From positions 1 through 15,029 of the forward strand of contig CAAGDZ010000254.1 of assembly GCA_900768735.1 (NCBI GenBank): a stretch of DNA of 15,029 bases. Reading direction: 5' to 3'. Below, piece by piece: positions 14,272 to 15,029 of the stretch; the first letter of the stretch is position 1, and every line of letters begins with the position of its first letter. Below the pieces are notes generated by a model. The model saw only the letters and a list, made by a program, of their open reading frames with translations. It made no database searches and had not been told where the DNA came from. A program made the position numbers and the translations under genes. This DNA is from Oscillospiraceae bacterium. GTDB taxonomy: Bacteria > Bacillota > Clostridia > Oscillospirales > Ruminococcaceae.

Positions 14272-14300
14272 TTGAAATCGGCGGCGTTTTATGGTACAAT
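14272..14300 (+). promoter_or_regulatory. Sigma-A promoter for the DUF6106-like gene and lipoprotein
   Basis: -35 TTGAAA (14272-14277), 17-base spacer, -10 TACAAT (14295-14300). The transcript should start near 14307, leaving a leader of about 90 bases with competing hairpins over the SD. No hairpin terminator for the amidohydrolase is evident in this gap. Confidence 0.75.
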
Positions 14301-14364
14301 ATATATTGATATGCTGTGCCGCAGTTTAAGACCGGACGGTACGCACATCGGATTTTATTATTTC

Positions 14365-14388
14365 GGACACTTGTGTCCTTGAAAGGAC
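14365..14388 (+). promoter_or_regulatory. Two mutually exclusive hairpins over the SD of the DUF6106-like gene
   Basis: GGACA (14365-14369) can pair with TGTCC (14374-14378), or GTCCT (14375-14379) can pair with AGGAC (14384-14388), which contains the SD core of GAAAGGA (14381-14387). The arms share GTCC, so only one can form. The stems are only 5 bp, so the effect may be small. Confidence 0.35.
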
Positions 14389-14396
14389 GTTTTACA

Positions 14397-14954
14397 ATGG
14401 ATACATTCGGAGAACAGCTGGTAAAGAAAAAGACCACCGGCTCGGATATAGCAAAGATGGCCTGCCTTATCATAGGCGGACTTTTGCTCGCGTCGGCGTG
14501 CATGATGTTTTCTTTCCTGACAGGCTTTATGGTGCTTACGATGATTTCGGTAGGCATAATTTTCGGTATGGTATGGATACTCACGGGTATGGGCTGTGAG
14601 TATGAGTATATCGTAACCAACGAGGACCTTGATATAGACAAAATATCGGGCAAGAGAAAGAGAAAGCGCCTTATCACCTTAAAGCTCGGTCAGGCGTCTG
14701 CTTTCGGCGTGTATGACGGCTCGCAGGGCGAGGGCGCACAGGCTACCGTAATTGCATCCGACGGCACAGGTATAAATGCGTATTATCTGATAGCTCAGCA
14801 TAAGACGCACGGAACGACTATGCTGATATTCTCACCCGACGAGCGCACGATAGGCATGATTATGAGCAGTCTGCCGCACAAGGTAAGGGCGGCGGCAAAG
14901 CTCCATATAAAGCTTGATACTGCTGATGCTATCGATAACGGTGCGGCTGAATAA
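14397..14954 (+). CDS. DUF6106-like membrane protein
   Basis: 185 residues. The N-terminus MDTFGEQLVKKKTTGSDIAK is followed by two membrane spans (about 22-40 and 44-66), the segment CEYEYIVTNEDLDIDKISGKRKRKRLITLKL, and a soluble C-terminal domain ending in an acidic tail. The opening and the EYEYIVTNxxLDIDKIxxKRxRKR stretch match what I remember of the DUF6106 family of Clostridia, whose role is unknown; the match is from memory. Topology suggests the basic KRKRKR stretch and C-terminal domain face the cytoplasm. I chose ATG 14397 because GAAAGGA (14381-14387) lies 9 bases before it; the longer frame from 14316 adds a peptide containing the leader hairpins. Its TAA shares a base with the next start (TAATG), so the two products are translationally coupled. 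Confidence 0.78.
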   Translation: MDTFGEQLVKKKTTGSDIAKMACLIIGGLLLASACMMFSFLTGFMVLTMISVGIIFGMVWILTGMGCEYEYIVTNEDLDIDKISGKRKRKRLITLKLGQASAFGVYDGSQGEGAQATVIASDGTGINAYYLIAQHKTHGTTMLIFSPDERTIGMIMSSLPHKVRAAAKLHIKLDTADAIDNGAAE

Positions 14955-15029
14955 TGACGGCTAACAGAATATTCTGCGCCGCGTCGGCGCTTACACTGGC
15001 ACTTTTACTCGGCGGGTGCGGCAAGGTAG
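14954..15029 (+). CDS. Lipoprotein, N-terminal fragment cut by window end
   Basis: ATG 14954-14956 overlaps the TAA of the preceding gene by one base. The 25 visible residues read MTANRIFCAASALTLALLLGGC, then GKV: a short basic start, a hydrophobic core and a clear lipobox LGGC with Cys at residue 22. It is therefore a lipid-anchored extracytoplasmic protein. No good SD is seen, which fits reinitiation after the DUF6106-like gene. The rest lies beyond the window, so its function cannot be judged. Confidence 0.7.
   Translation, partial: MTANRIFCAASALTLALLLGGCGKV

Noticed and set aside
14316..14396. 27-residue extension of the DUF6106-like protein
   Set aside because: No SD for the upstream start, and the canonical GAAAGGA sits before ATG 14397, where the family N-terminus MDTF begins.
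1..15029. CRISPR arrays, tRNA/rRNA genes, insertion sequences, phage or defence genes
   Set aside because: No regularly spaced direct repeats, cloverleaf-type sequences, transposase motifs or known defence domains were seen on either strand.

Overview
The window looks like chromosomal DNA from a low-to-mid GC, motile, strictly anaerobic Firmicute, most likely a gut-type Clostridia member (Oscillospirales/Ruminococcaceae-like). The reasons are the textbook sigma-A promoters (TTGNNN-N17-TATAAT), strong Shine-Dalgarno (SD) sequences (GAAAGGA or AGGAGG), a bifurcating NfnAB transhydrogenase pair, a QueT-type vitamin transporter, a sigma-28-driven flagellin and a DUF6106-like protein. The family-level placement is inference. 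I see no tRNA, rRNA, transposase, phage gene or CRISPR array.

Layout. 1-355: C-terminal end of a MATE-family exporter. 356-653: promoter and a long structured leader RNA in front of queT (654-1154), which ends in a bidirectional terminator shared with a convergent zinc-ribbon membrane protein (1222-1701, minus). 2060-3283 (minus): secreted BIG2 plus NlpC/P60-like cysteine peptidase. 3462-6564 (minus): translationally coupled pair of an ECF sigma factor and an 872-residue single-pass membrane protein that probably acts as its anti-sigma/sensor. 6846-9096 (plus): nfnA-nfnB, encoding the electron-bifurcating ferredoxin/NAD(P)H enzyme. 9175-10487 (minus): an unrecognised polytopic membrane protein followed by a NodB-type deacetylase. 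10826-13279 (plus): an 817-residue flagellin behind a perfect sigma-28 promoter and in front of a strong terminator. 13440-14234: amidohydrolase. 14397-15029: DUF6106-like membrane protein overlapped (TAATG) by the start of a lipoprotein cut off by the window end.

How the parts fit. This is an ordinary chromosomal patchwork of small transcription units, most with a promoter that can be read directly. The genes mix cell-surface functions (sigma/anti-sigma, secreted peptidase, deacetylase, flagellin), redox metabolism (NfnAB) and transport (MATE, QueT). The most unusual items are: (1) the queT leader, whose predicted 5' end begins a 13-bp long-range helix and whose 3' end contains a perfect 6-nt anti-SD, so it looks like a translational riboswitch that I cannot assign to a known class; (2) the giant flagellin, whose central region carries nine cysteines, four degenerate copies of a strand-helix module and an A+T-rich core; (3) the oversized sensor next to the ECF sigma; and (4) a 20-bp dyad repeated three times around 1.76-3.36 kb.
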